This document shows positions 26,082-37,231 of a DNA stretch of 64,000 bases, in pieces. The DNA is from Pseudomonas morbosilactucae (GTDB lineage Bacteria > Pseudomonadota > Gammaproteobacteria > Pseudomonadales > Pseudomonadaceae), in the NCBI RefSeq assembly GCF_023241715.1, contig NZ_JALQCW010000016.1, positions 1 through 64,000 of the forward strand. Reading direction: 5' to 3'. Each line of letters starts with the position of its first letter. The stretch's first letter is position 1. A program made the translations under genes and the position numbers. Below the pieces are notes generated by a model. That model was not told the DNA's origin. It did no database searches and saw nothing but the letters and a program-made list of their open reading frames with translations.

Positions 26082-26513
26082 TCAGGCCAGCAAACGCTCC
26101 AGGGCGGCGCGCAACGCGGCTGGAATCGCCACCGGCTGGTTCGACGCCCGGTCCACGAACACATGGACAAAACGCCCCGCGGCACAAGCGTCCTCCTCCC
26201 CGGCCTTGAACACCGCCAGCTCGTACTGCACCGAACTGTTGCCCAACTTGCCGACCCGCAGGCCGATTTCGATGCGCTCGGGAAAGGCAATGGAGGCGAA
26301 ATAGTCGCAGGCTGAACTGACCACAAACCCCACCACTTCGCCGCCATGGATATCCAGGCCGCCGACTTCGATCAGGTAGGTATTCACTGCCGTATCGAAG
26401 TAGCTGTAGTAGGTGACGTTGTTCACGTGGCCATAGACATCGTTGTCATGCCAGCGGGTGATGATCGGCTGGAAATGTCGGTAGTCGCCGCGTTGGGGCA
26501 TCCGCTCGGTCAT
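26082..26513 (-). CDS. Acyl-CoA thioesterase, 4-hydroxybenzoyl-CoA thioesterase-like
   Basis: A 143-residue single-hotdog thioesterase. The catalytic Asp region [21 protein letters not shown] matches the 4HBT/YbgC motif (xxDxxGHVNN). Start ATG 26513 follows an AGAGAG site; the longer frame to 26579 adds unlikely residues. It lies 82 bp after the 3-hydroxyacyl-CoA dehydrogenase on the same strand, so both probably act on acyl-CoA intermediates. As I recall, the same neighbours occur in P. aeruginosa. The substrate is unassigned. Confidence 0.9.
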   Translation of the reverse strand: MTERMPQRGDYRHFQPIITRWHDNDVYGHVNNVTYYSYFDTAVNTYLIEVGGLDIHGGEVVGFVVSSACDYFASIAFPERIEIGLRVGKLGNSSVQYELAVFKAGEEDACAAGRFVHVFVDRASNQPVAIPAALRAALERLLA

Positions 26514-26595
26514 AAAGGCTCTCTGGCAATCAGTGGGGGAACGGGCGGGCCCGCGATGGCGGCCTTGCGACCGCTGCACATTTCACCCCAAGCCC

Positions 26596-27819
26596 CTAGG
26601 CCTGGGCAAACCCTTTCCCGGCGGCGGCCAAGTCGTCGATCAAGGGGGCCGGTTGCCAGTGTTCGCCGTGCTCGGCCGCCAGGCGCAGCAGGCGTTGCTG
26701 AATCGCCCCCAGCCCTTGCCGATCGGCCCAACTCATCGGCCCGCCCTGATCCTTGGGAAAACCATAGCCGTTGAGGTAGACCCGATCGATATCAGCGGCC
26801 GATTCGGCGACCCCTTCCTGGAGAATCTTCGCCCCCTCATTCACCAGCGCCAGCAGGCTGCGCTCAAGAATTTCCTCAGGGCCAATCGGCCGACGCCGAT
26901 AACCCAGCCCCTCACTGACCTGCAGCACCAGCGCATCCACTGTCGGGTCATGTTCAGCCTGGCGGCTGCCCGGTTCGTAGTGGTAATAGCCGTCGCCGCT
27001 CTTCTGCCCGAAACGACCCTGCTCGCACAGACGGTTGTCGATCTGCACCTCGGCTTCGTCCTGGCCCACGCCGTCCAGTTGCCGGGCGCGCCAGCCGAGG
27101 TCGATGCCCACCACGTCGTACATGCGGAAGGGCCCCATGGCAAAACCGAAGCCTTGCAGCGCCTCGTCCACCTGATAAGGAAAAGCCCCTTCCAGCAGCA
27201 TCTTGCGCGCCTCCAGCACGTAGGTATTGAGCATGCGATTGCCGATAAAACCGAAGCAATTGCCCGCCACCACACTGACCTTGCCCATGCGCTGGCCCAG
27301 CGCCAGGGCAGCCTGCAATACGGACGGGGCGGTCTGGGCGCCGCGCACCACCTCCAGCAGCTTCATGATGTGCGCCGGGCTGAAGAAGTGCAGGCCCAGC
27401 ACCTGCTGCGGCCGCTGGGTAACCGCGGCGATGGCATCGATGTCCAGGGCCGAGGTGTTGCTGGCCAGGATCGCCTCGGGCTTGAGCAAGCCATCGAGCT
27501 GGCGAAAGATTTTCTGCTTGAGTTCGAGGTTCTCGTAAACCGCTTCGATCACCAGGTCCACGGCCTGGATCGCCGGGTAATCCGCCGCGCTGACCCGGGC
27601 AATACGAGCATCCGCCTCAGCCTGTTCAATGCGCCCCTGGCGCACGTTGTGGGCGTAGGTCTCGGCCACGCTGGCCAGGGCCTGCTCAAGCATCTGCGGG
27701 TTGTTGTCCACCCACTGCACCTGCACCCCGGCGTTGGCCAGGCACATGACGATGCCACGGCCCATGGTGCCGGCGCCGATCACGGCGGCGCGCTGAATAT
27801 CGAAAGCAGTCTGGCTCAT
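26596..27819 (-). CDS. 3-hydroxyacyl-CoA dehydrogenase
   Basis: A 407-residue NAD-dependent enzyme oxidising 3-hydroxyacyl-CoA to 3-ketoacyl-CoA. The N-terminal Rossmann domain starts with VIGAGTMGRGI, and the catalytic-His segment is LGLHFFSPAHIMKLLEVV. Two C-terminal 3HCDH domains follow (GNCFGFIGNRMLNTY, and a second ending in YGFPKDQGGPMSWAD), matching the dehydrogenase half of FadB/FadJ without the hydratase part. With the adjacent thioesterase it suggests a small fatty or aromatic acid beta-oxidation side pathway. Confidence 0.93.
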   Translation of the reverse strand: MSQTAFDIQRAAVIGAGTMGRGIVMCLANAGVQVQWVDNNPQMLEQALASVAETYAHNVRQGRIEQAEADARIARVSAADYPAIQAVDLVIEAVYENLELKQKIFRQLDGLLKPEAILASNTSALDIDAIAAVTQRPQQVLGLHFFSPAHIMKLLEVVRGAQTAPSVLQAALALGQRMGKVSVVAGNCFGFIGNRMLNTYVLEARKMLLEGAFPYQVDEALQGFGFAMGPFRMYDVVGIDLGWRARQLDGVGQDEAEVQIDNRLCEQGRFGQKSGDGYYHYEPGSRQAEHDPTVDALVLQVSEGLGYRRRPIGPEEILERSLLALVNEGAKILQEGVAESAADIDRVYLNGYGFPKDQGGPMSWADRQGLGAIQQRLLRLAAEHGEHWQPAPLIDDLAAAGKGFAQA

Positions 27820-27908
27820 GTTGGCTCTCTTGTTGGCGATGCAAAGACAGCCAACACCATAGTCAGGCGCCGAACATTTTTGAAATTTATTAGGCTGATG
27901 AGCTGCAT

Positions 27909-29840
27909 TCAGCAGATGGATTTTGCCACCCAGTCACGCACCTCGGCATAGGGGTAGTCTTCCAACACGGCAAAGCCCGGAATCCCCCGCGCCTTGAGCT
28001 TGGTAAACAACGGCACGCTGATCCCGCACAGGAATCGAGTAAGCCGCTCGGCGCCCGGTGGGGCGCCCACGTGCTGCTCGTGCCTGTGGATAAATTCGGC
28101 ACACAGCGTCGCGAAGTTTTTATCCACAAGCGCAGGCAGCTCCGGCGGCGGCGGCAAATGCGCCACCTGACCATGGCACACCGAGCAATGCCCACACTGG
28201 CGCGGCGCCTGTGCATCACCGAAGTACTCAGCCAGGCGATAACCCAGGCAGTGCTCGGTAGCGAACAGGTCGAGCATGGCGTGGATCCGGCCGATCTCGG
28301 TGCGTTCATGCTGGGTGAAGTAAGCGTGCAACTGGGCACTTAACGCAGCGGCGTCGAAGTCCGTCTGCAGCAGGCTGTAGACCTCGGTCATCTGCTTGCT
28401 TTCCAGCTCCACCCAGCCCCGTTCCTGGAAATAATCCAACGCCTTGACCACCCGGTTGCGCGCCGCCTGGTGCTGTTCGTAGAGGGCATCGAAATTCACC
28501 GTGGCCCAGGTCCGGGCACGGCTGGAGGTGCGGATGATCGCCTCGACAAAGTCCCGTCGTTCGCCTTCAAAACGGGCGAGCAGAGCGTCAGGCTCCAGCA
28601 GAAACTTGAAACGGTACTCGGCGAAGTAGGCATAGCGCGGAGCGATCAGGCCCTGCAGTTCCAACTGCACCAGCAAGGTCTTGAGGGGCAACTGGCGGAT
28701 ATTGCTCTGATCCGCCAAGGGGCCGAGGAGGAACTCCCATTGGCCGTCGGGCGCTGCGGCTTGCAGCTCATCGAGCACACAGCGAATCCCCGCCAGTTCG
28801 GGGGTGTCGCCGTAAACGAAGTTCTCCAGCACATTCAGGCTGTCGCGGTTGGCCAGCACCAGGCAATCCGAGGGCGCGCCGTCACGTCCGGCACGGCCGA
28901 TTTCCTGGCTGTAGTTTTCGATGGATTTGGGCAGGTCGAAGTGCACCACGTTGCGGATATCGCTCTTGTCGATGCCCATGCCGAAGGCAATGGTGGCGAC
29001 GATGCAGTTGCTCTGCCCACCCATGAAGCGGCGCTGGATGGCTTCACGCTGCTCGTGGGGCAAGCCGGCGTGATACGCCTCGGCAGCCAGGCCGTGCTGG
29101 CTCAGGTGCTCGGCGATCTGCTCGGCGGTTTTCTGCAGGGTCACGTAGACGATGCTCGGTTGCCCGGCGCGCTCCCCCAGCCACTGCACCAGCCGCCGAC
29201 GCTTGTCCTGCCCGCGTACAGGTTCCACCAGCAAGTTGAGGTTGGGCCGGTAGAAACCGGTGGTCACCACGTCCACCGCCGCAATGGCAAACTTGGCCTG
29301 CATATCGGCAATCACCTGGGGCGTCGCCGTGGCGGTCAGCAACAAGGCCTGGGGAATATTGAACTGGCGCTGGTAGTCCGGAAGCTTCAGGTAATCGGGG
29401 CGAAAGTTATGGCCCCATTCGGATATGCAGTGGGCTTCGTCCACCACCAGCAGGGAAATCTGCACCTGCTGCAGGAAGTTGCGAAAGCGCTCGTTCTTCA
29501 AGCGCTCCACGGAAATCATCAGGATTTTCAGCTCGCCGGAACGGGCCCGAGCCATGACGTCATTGGCCTCCTCCCGGCTCTGTGCCGAATCGATGCTGGC
29601 CGCGGCAATGCCATGGCGTTGCAGAAATGCCAACTGGTCCTGCATCAGCGCCAGCAGCGGCGAAACCACCAACGTCAGGTGCGGCAGCAACAGGGCCGGC
29701 AATTGATAGCACAGGGACTTGCCGGAACCGGTGGGAAAGATCGCCGCCGCCGAACGCCCGGCCAGCACCGCGCTGACGGCGGCCTCTTGGCCCGGGCGGA
29801 ACTGTGGATAACCGAAGACCTGTTCGAGGGTGTTGTGCAT
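27909..29840 (-). CDS. recQ: ATP-dependent DNA helicase, RecQ family
   Basis: A 643-residue 3'-5' helicase for recombination and fork repair. Motif I is FPTGSGKSLCYQLPAL, the Walker B box is DEAH (VVDEAHCISEWGHNFRP, including the RecQ aromatic-rich loop), and motif VI is QEIGRAGRDG. A zinc-binding stretch with CGHCSVCHG lies near residue 550. The C-terminus is shorter than in E. coli RecQ and I see no clear HRDC domain, so this is a RecQ-like variant. An AAAGGAGTGA site supports the start. Confidence 0.92.
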   Translation of the reverse strand: MHNTLEQVFGYPQFRPGQEAAVSAVLAGRSAAAIFPTGSGKSLCYQLPALLLPHLTLVVSPLLALMQDQLAFLQRHGIAAASIDSAQSREEANDVMARARSGELKILMISVERLKNERFRNFLQQVQISLLVVDEAHCISEWGHNFRPDYLKLPDYQRQFNIPQALLLTATATPQVIADMQAKFAIAAVDVVTTGFYRPNLNLLVEPVRGQDKRRRLVQWLGERAGQPSIVYVTLQKTAEQIAEHLSQHGLAAEAYHAGLPHEQREAIQRRFMGGQSNCIVATIAFGMGIDKSDIRNVVHFDLPKSIENYSQEIGRAGRDGAPSDCLVLANRDSLNVLENFVYGDTPELAGIRCVLDELQAAAPDGQWEFLLGPLADQSNIRQLPLKTLLVQLELQGLIAPRYAYFAEYRFKFLLEPDALLARFEGERRDFVEAIIRTSSRARTWATVNFDALYEQHQAARNRVVKALDYFQERGWVELESKQMTEVYSLLQTDFDAAALSAQLHAYFTQHERTEIGRIHAMLDLFATEHCLGYRLAEYFGDAQAPRQCGHCSVCHGQVAHLPPPPELPALVDKNFATLCAEFIHRHEQHVGAPPGAERLTRFLCGISVPLFTKLKARGIPGFAVLEDYPYAEVRDWVAKSIC

Positions 29841-29992
29841 AAGCTGTCACTCCTTTGACCGCTGGCCTGCCCTAAAGCCTAGCGGGGCGGGCCGGCGGGT
29901 CGAGAAAAGGTCTGGAGGAAAAGGGCTACCGGATGATACAGCGCTGAACCCCGCGCAGTACTCGCGGAGCCATCGGCACCTGACAAGAGCGC

Positions 29993-31123
29993 CTAGTGCG
30001 CCATGCGGCAATCCACCCACTGCACGCCGTTGTCTCGATTGGCCTCGAACAGGGTCGGCAACGCCTTGGCGGCTTTGTCGTGGGTGTCATGAAACAGAAT
30101 CACCCCGCTGCGCCACAGCAGCATCAGGGTCTGCACCCGCTGGCTCGCGGCGTGGCCATCAATGGCCTTGCTCCAATCCTGGGAGTCGATGTTCCACAAC
30201 ATCACCTCCAGCCCTTGGGCCTTGAAGAACGTCGCACTGTCGCTGCGGCGCTGGCCATAGGGCGGGCGAAACAATGGCTGGTATTCCTCTGGCAGGGTCT
30301 TGCTCACCAGGCTCGCCGAGCGGCTGATGGAACCCTGCCAATCGCGCCAGGAACTGTGGGATTTATGCTCCCAACCGTGCAAGGCAACGCACTGATCGTT
30401 GTAAAGATTGGCCAGGGCCTCTGCGGAGGATTGCTCCAGGCGCTGCTGAAAAGAGCTCCCCAGGACAAAGAACAGACCGTGCCGATCCTCGGATCGCAAC
30501 ACCTCCAACAGCCGGTCCGTGGAGCCGCCCCGAACGCTCGGGCCGTCATCGAAGGTCAGCAGGAACTGCCGGTCCTGCAATTCATCACCGAGTATTTCCC
30601 CCTGGCCGAAACGTCGAATTTCACTGCTGACCATCGGAAACAACGCCGCCAGCCGCAGTTGCTCCGACAGGTATTGCCGATGGAACACCTCACTCGCTGC
30701 GGCCCAGGCGCCATAACGGGTGGTGCTCTGTGCCGTGAAGCCGGCCACCAGTTGGCGCAGCTCCGGCAAGGTGCGCACCGGCAGGCAGAACACCGAACCT
30801 TCGCAGTCCTGGCTGGCCAGTCGGTAGTTGCTCAGCAAGCGCAGCCAAAAAGCGTCGCGCACCTGATTCAGGGAGGCCAGGTCGATCTGCTTGACCCCCA
30901 ACGTCTGCTTCAAGGCCTGCTCATCCAGGGCCTCACTGGCCAGCAGCGCCTTGCCAAACATCAGGATTTCCCCCCGGGAGGCGGTGTCGAAGGCCTCCGG
31001 GCTGTCCAGGGCATTCGGCCAGCCGCTGCGATCAATGGTGGCGAACACCCGCGGCCCCGCGGCCTGCGCCATGCCGCTGATCAGGCAAAGCGCCAGCAAC
31101 CCAGGGAATACCCGTAACCACAT
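29993..31123 (-). CDS. Exported polysaccharide deacetylase (NodB fold)
   Basis: A 376-residue exported protein with a signal peptide (residues 1-21, ending AQAA). After an alpha-helical N-terminal region of about 180 residues, a NodB-type deacetylase domain carries all five motifs: TFDDGPS, LHGWEHKSH (metal-binding His pair), RPPYGQRRSD, WNIDSQDW and ILFHDTH. It should therefore be an active metal-dependent deacetylase in the periplasm or envelope, removing N- or O-acetyl groups from a glycan. TAAGGAGG precedes ATG 31123. It starts 68 bp after the DUF2135/TPR gene, probably cotranscribed. The glycan is unknown. Confidence 0.9.
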   Translation of the reverse strand: MWLRVFPGLLALCLISGMAQAAGPRVFATIDRSGWPNALDSPEAFDTASRGEILMFGKALLASEALDEQALKQTLGVKQIDLASLNQVRDAFWLRLLSNYRLASQDCEGSVFCLPVRTLPELRQLVAGFTAQSTTRYGAWAAASEVFHRQYLSEQLRLAALFPMVSSEIRRFGQGEILGDELQDRQFLLTFDDGPSVRGGSTDRLLEVLRSEDRHGLFFVLGSSFQQRLEQSSAEALANLYNDQCVALHGWEHKSHSSWRDWQGSISRSASLVSKTLPEEYQPLFRPPYGQRRSDSATFFKAQGLEVMLWNIDSQDWSKAIDGHAASQRVQTLMLLWRSGVILFHDTHDKAAKALPTLFEANRDNGVQWVDCRMAH

Positions 31124-31191
31124 ATCAACCTCCTTAAATGCACAACGCGCCAGGACAAGGCGCGTTGTGAATACCATTGCGACGTGCACCG

Positions 31192-32133
31192 TCAGCGGTT
31201 TTTCATCCGTTCGATGGCGTTGTCATACACCGGATTGAGCTTCTGCTCACGGGCGCGCTGGTACTGCTCCAGGGCCTTGGACCATTGCCCGGCCTCTTCA
31301 TAGATGCGCCCCATGTCGTAATAGGCACTGGCCCGCACACTGGCCGCGGACGGGCCATGGGCCAGGGCGATGGCTTGGCGATCCGCCTCGAGCGCATCGC
31401 CGATACGGCCGTCCTTGTGGGCGGCCAGAGCGAGGTTGCTGTAGGCCTGGGCGTAATGTTCATCCAGCTCGATGGCTTGGCGATAGAGCTGCATCGCCGT
31501 AGAGAAGGTTCCGGCGCGGTAGGCCGCTTCGCCCTGTTGGTTGAGGGTTTTGGCATTCAACACCGGGGCGGCGCTCTTCACCAACGACTCCACCGCCACC
31601 TGATCATCCAGCAACGGGGTCAGCTCATCGAAGACCGCTTCCGGCTCCACCGCCACACTGCTGAACCCATTGATGTCCTGCAACTCGCCGCTGCCGGTCA
31701 GGCGGAACACTGTCCACAGATTGCCTTCGCGGTTCTGTGGCACCGAGTAGCTGCGCAACAAGGCCGTACCGCGATAGACCTCGACCTTGGCCTGGCTGCG
31801 AGCCAGTTGATAGGAGCTCAGGTTGCTGCTGTGGGTGAAATCATGCACGGCATAGAGATAGCTCTCACCGGCCCGCAGCGGCGCAACGCGCAGGGTTTCA
31901 GAGGCGCTCTGGCTATCGCCTTGCCACTGCGCATCAGGGGCTTGCGGGGACGCGAAATACAGGTGATGCCCGGGGTACATCAAATGGGCATCCAGGTCCT
32001 GGTTAGCCGTCGCCCAGCTCAACACCACTCGCAGACTCTCAGCATCACCCGGCGCGGCTTCGCTGGGCAGCGCCTGCGCCGGACACATCACAACCCATAG
32101 CCACATCAGCGCAGCAAGGCGAAGAAAACCCAT
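31192..32133 (-). CDS. Exported DUF2135-like / TPR protein
   Basis: A 313-residue protein with a signal peptide (1-21, ending AQA). Residues about 30-130 resemble the DUF2135/YfaP-type domain (VVLSWATANQDLDAHLMYPG, where the LxWxxxxxDLDxHL pattern is typical). Residues about 190-310 hold about three TPR repeats (AAYRAGTFSTAMQLYRQAIEL, AYSNLALAAHKDGRIGDALEA, DMGRIYEEAGQWSKALEQY). TPRs suggest a scaffold, here possibly for the downstream deacetylase. Function not established. Confidence 0.82.
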   Translation of the reverse strand: MGFLRLAALMWLWVVMCPAQALPSEAAPGDAESLRVVLSWATANQDLDAHLMYPGHHLYFASPQAPDAQWQGDSQSASETLRVAPLRAGESYLYAVHDFTHSSNLSSYQLARSQAKVEVYRGTALLRSYSVPQNREGNLWTVFRLTGSGELQDINGFSSVAVEPEAVFDELTPLLDDQVAVESLVKSAAPVLNAKTLNQQGEAAYRAGTFSTAMQLYRQAIELDEHYAQAYSNLALAAHKDGRIGDALEADRQAIALAHGPSAASVRASAYYDMGRIYEEAGQWSKALEQYQRAREQKLNPVYDNAIERMKNR

Positions 32134-32475
32134 CGCTAATTCCCTTTAAATCGGGGCTGGCCCAGACCATCCGGCGCCCACCCAACCAGCCGCGCACCAT
32201 ACACAGGTTTGCCGGCCAACGCTCGGCCAGCGGGCCGAAAAGTGAGTGAATCAGACGCCCCCTGAGCGGCAGCTCAGCTGATCCGGAAAGGGGCTGCCAA
32301 CACTCAGGAAAAACCTTATACGAACAGGCGAGCGACCTAACAATCATGCTCGAAGCAGCGAGGGCAAGATCGCTGTGATTCGTTGCAGGCGATGCGGCTG
32401 AAAGGGCCGCCGATGAATGCCCGAACAAATCGCCGTACACTTTCGCCTCCAGCCTCCCCGCAGCGGACATTCACC
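32134..32475. other. Intergenic region without recognised feature
   Basis: These 342 bp lie between the divergent DUF2135/TPR and DUF1493-like genes and must contain both promoters. I see no gene, REP, terminator or convincing operator in it. Confidence 0.6.
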
Positions 32476-32829
32476 ATGCACCTGGCCCCCGGCTTCCCCG
32501 ACGACCCGACCATGCACCAACTGATGCAGTTGCTGCACGAAGAGATCGGCCTGCCCGAACGCAAGGGCATCCGCCTCACCACCGCCATCAACCTCGACCT
32601 GGGCTGCGATGGCGCAGACGCCGAGCACTTCATGCTGGCGCTGGAGCAACTGTTTGACATCGACTTCATCGATTACGACGCCTACCGCTACTTCCAACCC
32701 GAAGGCTTCGACGTCTTCCTCAAGCGCCGCGCCAAAGGCCGAGGCGACAAACGACCGCTGACCATCGGCATGCTGTACCAGGCAATCAAGACGCGGCGCT
32801 GGGAGACGCAGGTGCTGGAGGGGCTGTAG
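32476..32829 (+). CDS. DUF1493 family protein (acyl-carrier-like)
   Basis: A 117-residue protein matching the DUF1493 pattern: an N-terminal helix (LMQLLHEEIGLPERK), then LTTAINLDLGCDGADAEHFMLALEQLFDIDF, where the LDxGxxGDDA-like segment resembles the carrier-protein loop but with Gly-Ala in place of the phosphopantetheine Ser. It is therefore carrier-shaped but probably not modified. No synthase or ligase neighbour is present. ATG 32476 has only a weak GCGGA site. Function unknown. Confidence 0.72.
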   Translation: MHLAPGFPDDPTMHQLMQLLHEEIGLPERKGIRLTTAINLDLGCDGADAEHFMLALEQLFDIDFIDYDAYRYFQPEGFDVFLKRRAKGRGDKRPLTIGMLYQAIKTRRWETQVLEGL

Positions 32830-33052
32830 GCAGAGCGCCGAAAAGACCCGGACCAGCACGTCAATGTCTTGGGCGTGTTTACCAACTCAGGCCCGGATCG
32901 CCGGGGCCATGCATAGATGCAAACGACGGTTGGAGCGAGGCATTCGCTCGCCCACTGACTCTGGTACGTGCATGAACCTTAGGTTGCAACGTCCATGTGT
33001 TGCCCCCCTTTTGCAAGCACCCTCATTCGCCTCCCCCCCTGAATCCCAGGCA

Positions 33053-33082
33053 CAAAAAAGCCGCCCCGAAGGGCGGCTTTTT
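33053..33082. terminator. Bidirectional terminator at the 3' end of pckA
   Basis: Stem GCCGCCC/GGGCGGC with a 4-base loop, six As before and five Ts after, so U-runs form on both strands. It lies 17 bp from the pckA stop. Confidence 0.88.
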
Positions 33083-33098
33083 CATTGCAGGCCGAGGC

Positions 33099-34700
<1,602 letters not shown>

Positions 34701-34819
34701 CTACTACCGCGAAAAAAGTGCGCCGGATTATGCCAGAAAAGCCCAAAAAGAGTAGGGCCCTCCCGTCAGTACGGCGTAAATCCGGCGTTTGCCAGGTAAT
34801 TTACCTGCGCTGAACCGTT

Positions 34820-35722
34820 TTAGTGACGAGTATCTGACGGTGTGTCGACACCCGCTCCCGCAAACAATTGAGCGATATCGGCAGCATCGAACAGGTAGCG
34901 TTCGTTGCAGAATTGGCAGTCGATCTCGATGCGGCCACCGTGTTCAACCACCAGTTGCTGGGCATCTTCCAGACCCAAACTGACCAGCGCATTGCCGGAA
35001 CGTTCGCGTGAGCAGCTGCAACGGAAGCGCAGGCTTTGCACGTCGAACAGGCGCACGGCCTCTTCGTGGTAGAGGCGATGGAGCACGGTTTCGTTGTCCA
35101 GGCTCAGCAATTCATCGGCGGTCAGGGTGCTGGCCAAGGCGGTGATGTGCTGCCAGCTGGCGTCGCGTTCTTCCTGGTCGCGCAGGCGATCAGCCGGCAG
35201 TTGTTGCAGCAGCAGGCCACGGGCGTGGCGGCCGTCGGCGTAGAGCCAGAAACGGGTGCCGGTCTGCTGGGACATGACGAAATAGTTGGTGAAGCATTCC
35301 GACAGGGTGGCGCCGTCCAGGTCGACGATGCCCTGGTAGCGCTGGCCCTGGGTCGGGTCCACGGTCAGGGCCAGGACGCCGTTGGGCATCAGGTCGGCGA
35401 GGGTCGCGTCGGGGGTGATCTGCTCGGCGTCGTAACGGGCCAGGCCGCGAATCTCACGTTCGCTGGAACACTCGATCATCAGCAACGGCACCGGGCCTTC
35501 GGAACGCGCCTGGAGGATCAGCAAGCCATCGAACTTCAAGGTGCCCACCAGCAACGACGCGGCCGCCATCAGTTCGCCCAGCAGCTGCGCTACCGGCTCC
35601 GGATAGGGGTGTTTGGCGAGGACTTCGGCGTAGCTACGCTCCAACGCCACCAGCTCGCCGCGGGCGTCGCTGTCATCGAAGATGAAGCGTTGGGAGTAGT
35701 CGGTATCCGGCAAATCAGTCAT
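34820..35722 (-). CDS. hslO: Redox-regulated chaperone Hsp33
   Basis: A 300-residue cytoplasmic holdase chaperone switched on by oxidation. The C-terminal redox-zinc domain has CSC ([14 protein letters not shown]) and, after about 30 residues, CQFC, giving the four conserved cysteines. The N-terminal substrate-binding domain begins [17 protein letters not shown]. The frame stays open far upstream, but ATG 35722 gives the family length; the ribosome site is weak. It diverges from the PAP2 gene. Confidence 0.95.
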   Translation of the reverse strand: MTDLPDTDYSQRFIFDDSDARGELVALERSYAEVLAKHPYPEPVAQLLGELMAAASLLVGTLKFDGLLILQARSEGPVPLLMIECSSEREIRGLARYDAEQITPDATLADLMPNGVLALTVDPTQGQRYQGIVDLDGATLSECFTNYFVMSQQTGTRFWLYADGRHARGLLLQQLPADRLRDQEERDASWQHITALASTLTADELLSLDNETVLHRLYHEEAVRLFDVQSLRFRCSCSRERSGNALVSLGLEDAQQLVVEHGGRIEIDCQFCNERYLFDAADIAQLFAGAGVDTPSDTRH

Positions 35723-35825
35723 AGGTCTGGGTATCTGAAGTGATGACAAAAAGGTTACAAAAACCGAAAATTCGCTTTTTTGCACCATGACGGTGCGCTT
35801 TTTTTTCGGCCAATGGAGGCATTTT

Positions 35826-36638
35826 ATGAACAATCCGGGTTTGTTCCAAGCAAGGTGGAACCTCGGCGGCTTGGCTCTGTGCAATTTACTCCCTTTGGCG
35901 CTCCTGGGTTTCTGGCTGTGGCCCACCGGCCAGATGCTCTGCACGATGTTCGACGAATGGCTGTTCGGCCTGCTCAATACGCCGCTGGCCAGCCACGCCA
36001 CCTGGCTGCATATCTGGGCCGTGGCCAGTTTGCGTCCGTTCGACGTGGTGGTCGGGATCATCATGCTGAGCCTGTTGATTCGCGGTGACTGGGTGTTCAA
36101 GGCGGTGGATGTGCGACGGGCGTTCTTCGGTTTCCTGTCGATCCTGATCCTGATGCTTATCATCCGTGTGCTGTTTTCCAAGCTGGTCGGCGTCATGGGC
36201 TGGCAACACCAAAGCCCGTCGATGGTGATCAAGGGGGCGGTGCACATGAGTGACTATTTCCCGACCTGGGAAAAAGCCTGGGAATTGAAAGACCGCTCCA
36301 GCCAGAGCTTTCCGGGCGACCACGCTTCGGTGCTGCTGATCTGGGCCCTGTTCCTCGGTAAATTCAGCCGCAGCCTGGGCCAGTTCCTGGTGATCTGGGG
36401 CCTGACCCTGCTGTTCATGATGCCGCGCCTGGTGGCCGGTGCGCATTGGGGCCAGGACGACTACATCGGCGGCGTGCTGTTGGCGGTCTGGGCCTTGGGC
36501 TGGGGTTACTACACGCCGTATGCAGCCAGGATGTCGAACGCCCTGCTGTGGCTGACCCACCCGCTGTTCAAGCTGATGACCCGGATGCCGGTGCTCTCGC
36601 GTATGAGCGTGGTCCGTTCCAGCAGCCTGCTGCGCTAA
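35826..36638 (+). CDS. PAP2 family membrane phosphatase
   Basis: A 270-residue integral membrane protein with about six hydrophobic helices (for example [43 protein letters not shown]). The lipid-phosphatase motifs C2 (QSFPGDHAS) and C3 ([16 protein letters not shown]) are intact, with a KD pair (ELKDRSS) before them, so an active phosphatase or phosphotransferase acting on undecaprenyl pyrophosphate, a lipid or lipid A is likely. A GGAGG site precedes ATG 35826. The neighbours are hslO and hslR, a stress-linked context. Confidence 0.88.
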   Translation: MNNPGLFQARWNLGGLALCNLLPLALLGFWLWPTGQMLCTMFDEWLFGLLNTPLASHATWLHIWAVASLRPFDVVVGIIMLSLLIRGDWVFKAVDVRRAFFGFLSILILMLIIRVLFSKLVGVMGWQHQSPSMVIKGAVHMSDYFPTWEKAWELKDRSSQSFPGDHASVLLIWALFLGKFSRSLGQFLVIWGLTLLFMMPRLVAGAHWGQDDYIGGVLLAVWALGWGYYTPYAARMSNALLWLTHPLFKLMTRMPVLSRMSVVRSSSLLR

Positions 36639-36650
36639 ACAGAGTTGGAT

Positions 36651-36707
36651 CCGGCTTGCCGACGAAGGCGTCCTCAAGGGCCCATTCGCCGGCAAGCCGG
36701 CGCCTAC
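36651..36707. repeat. REP pair
   Basis: CCGGCTTGCC and GCCGGCAAGCCGGCGCCTAC in inverted order fill the gap between the convergent PAP2 and hslR genes. Confidence 0.75.
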
Positions 36708-36711
36708 GGTT

Positions 36712-37116
36712 TCACTCGTGACTGCTGCCGTGAAACTTGAATAGATCACGGCGCTGTTTCTTGCTCGGTTTGCCATCGGTGCTGACCCCCAGAGCGCCAG
36801 CCTTGCGCTGGGCCGCCGCGGTTTCACGCTTGGCGATGCTGGCTTCGGTTTCCGCGTAGAGCGTCTGTGCCTCGGGAGCGCCACGACGGACGATGGAAAG
36901 GGCCTGGACCACCACGGTACGTTCGTCGAAGCCAGCGCGAATCTGGTATTCATCGCCGATCCGCGGCTCCTTCCCCGGTTTGCAGCGCTCACCGCGATGG
37001 TGCACTTTGCCACTCTCGATGGCCGCCTTGGCCAGGGCACGGGTTTTATAGAAGCGTGCCGCCCATAGCCACTTGTCCAGCCGGACCTTGTCGTCTTCTT
37101 CCTGTTTCTGCGCCAC
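36712..37116 (-). CDS. hslR: Ribosome-associated heat shock protein 15 (S4 domain)
   Basis: A 134-residue RNA-binding protein that rescues 50S subunits carrying a stalled nascent chain. The S4 domain is VRLDKWLWAARFYKTRALAKAAIESGKVHHRG. The C-terminal basic tail ends KKQRRDLFKF, as in E. coli Hsp15. The start is GTG 37116 with an AAAGAGGAA site; a TTG ten codons upstream is possible but poorly placed. Confidence 0.93.
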   Translation of the reverse strand: MAQKQEEDDKVRLDKWLWAARFYKTRALAKAAIESGKVHHRGERCKPGKEPRIGDEYQIRAGFDERTVVVQALSIVRRGAPEAQTLYAETEASIAKRETAAAQRKAGALGVSTDGKPSKKQRRDLFKFHGSSHE

Positions 37117-37231
37117 TGGAATTCCTCTTTCTGAAAAATGTCGCAACTGTACAACCCGAGCGCGGCCCCCGCCAAAAGCTGCGCGTCACCTAAAATACCC
37201 CAGGTTCACACCCAAACAGCGAGGTGTCCTT

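Noticed and set aside
34820..36247. 475-residue version of hslO extending to 36247
   Set aside because: The extension is antisense to the PAP2 gene and Hsp33 is about 300 residues long.
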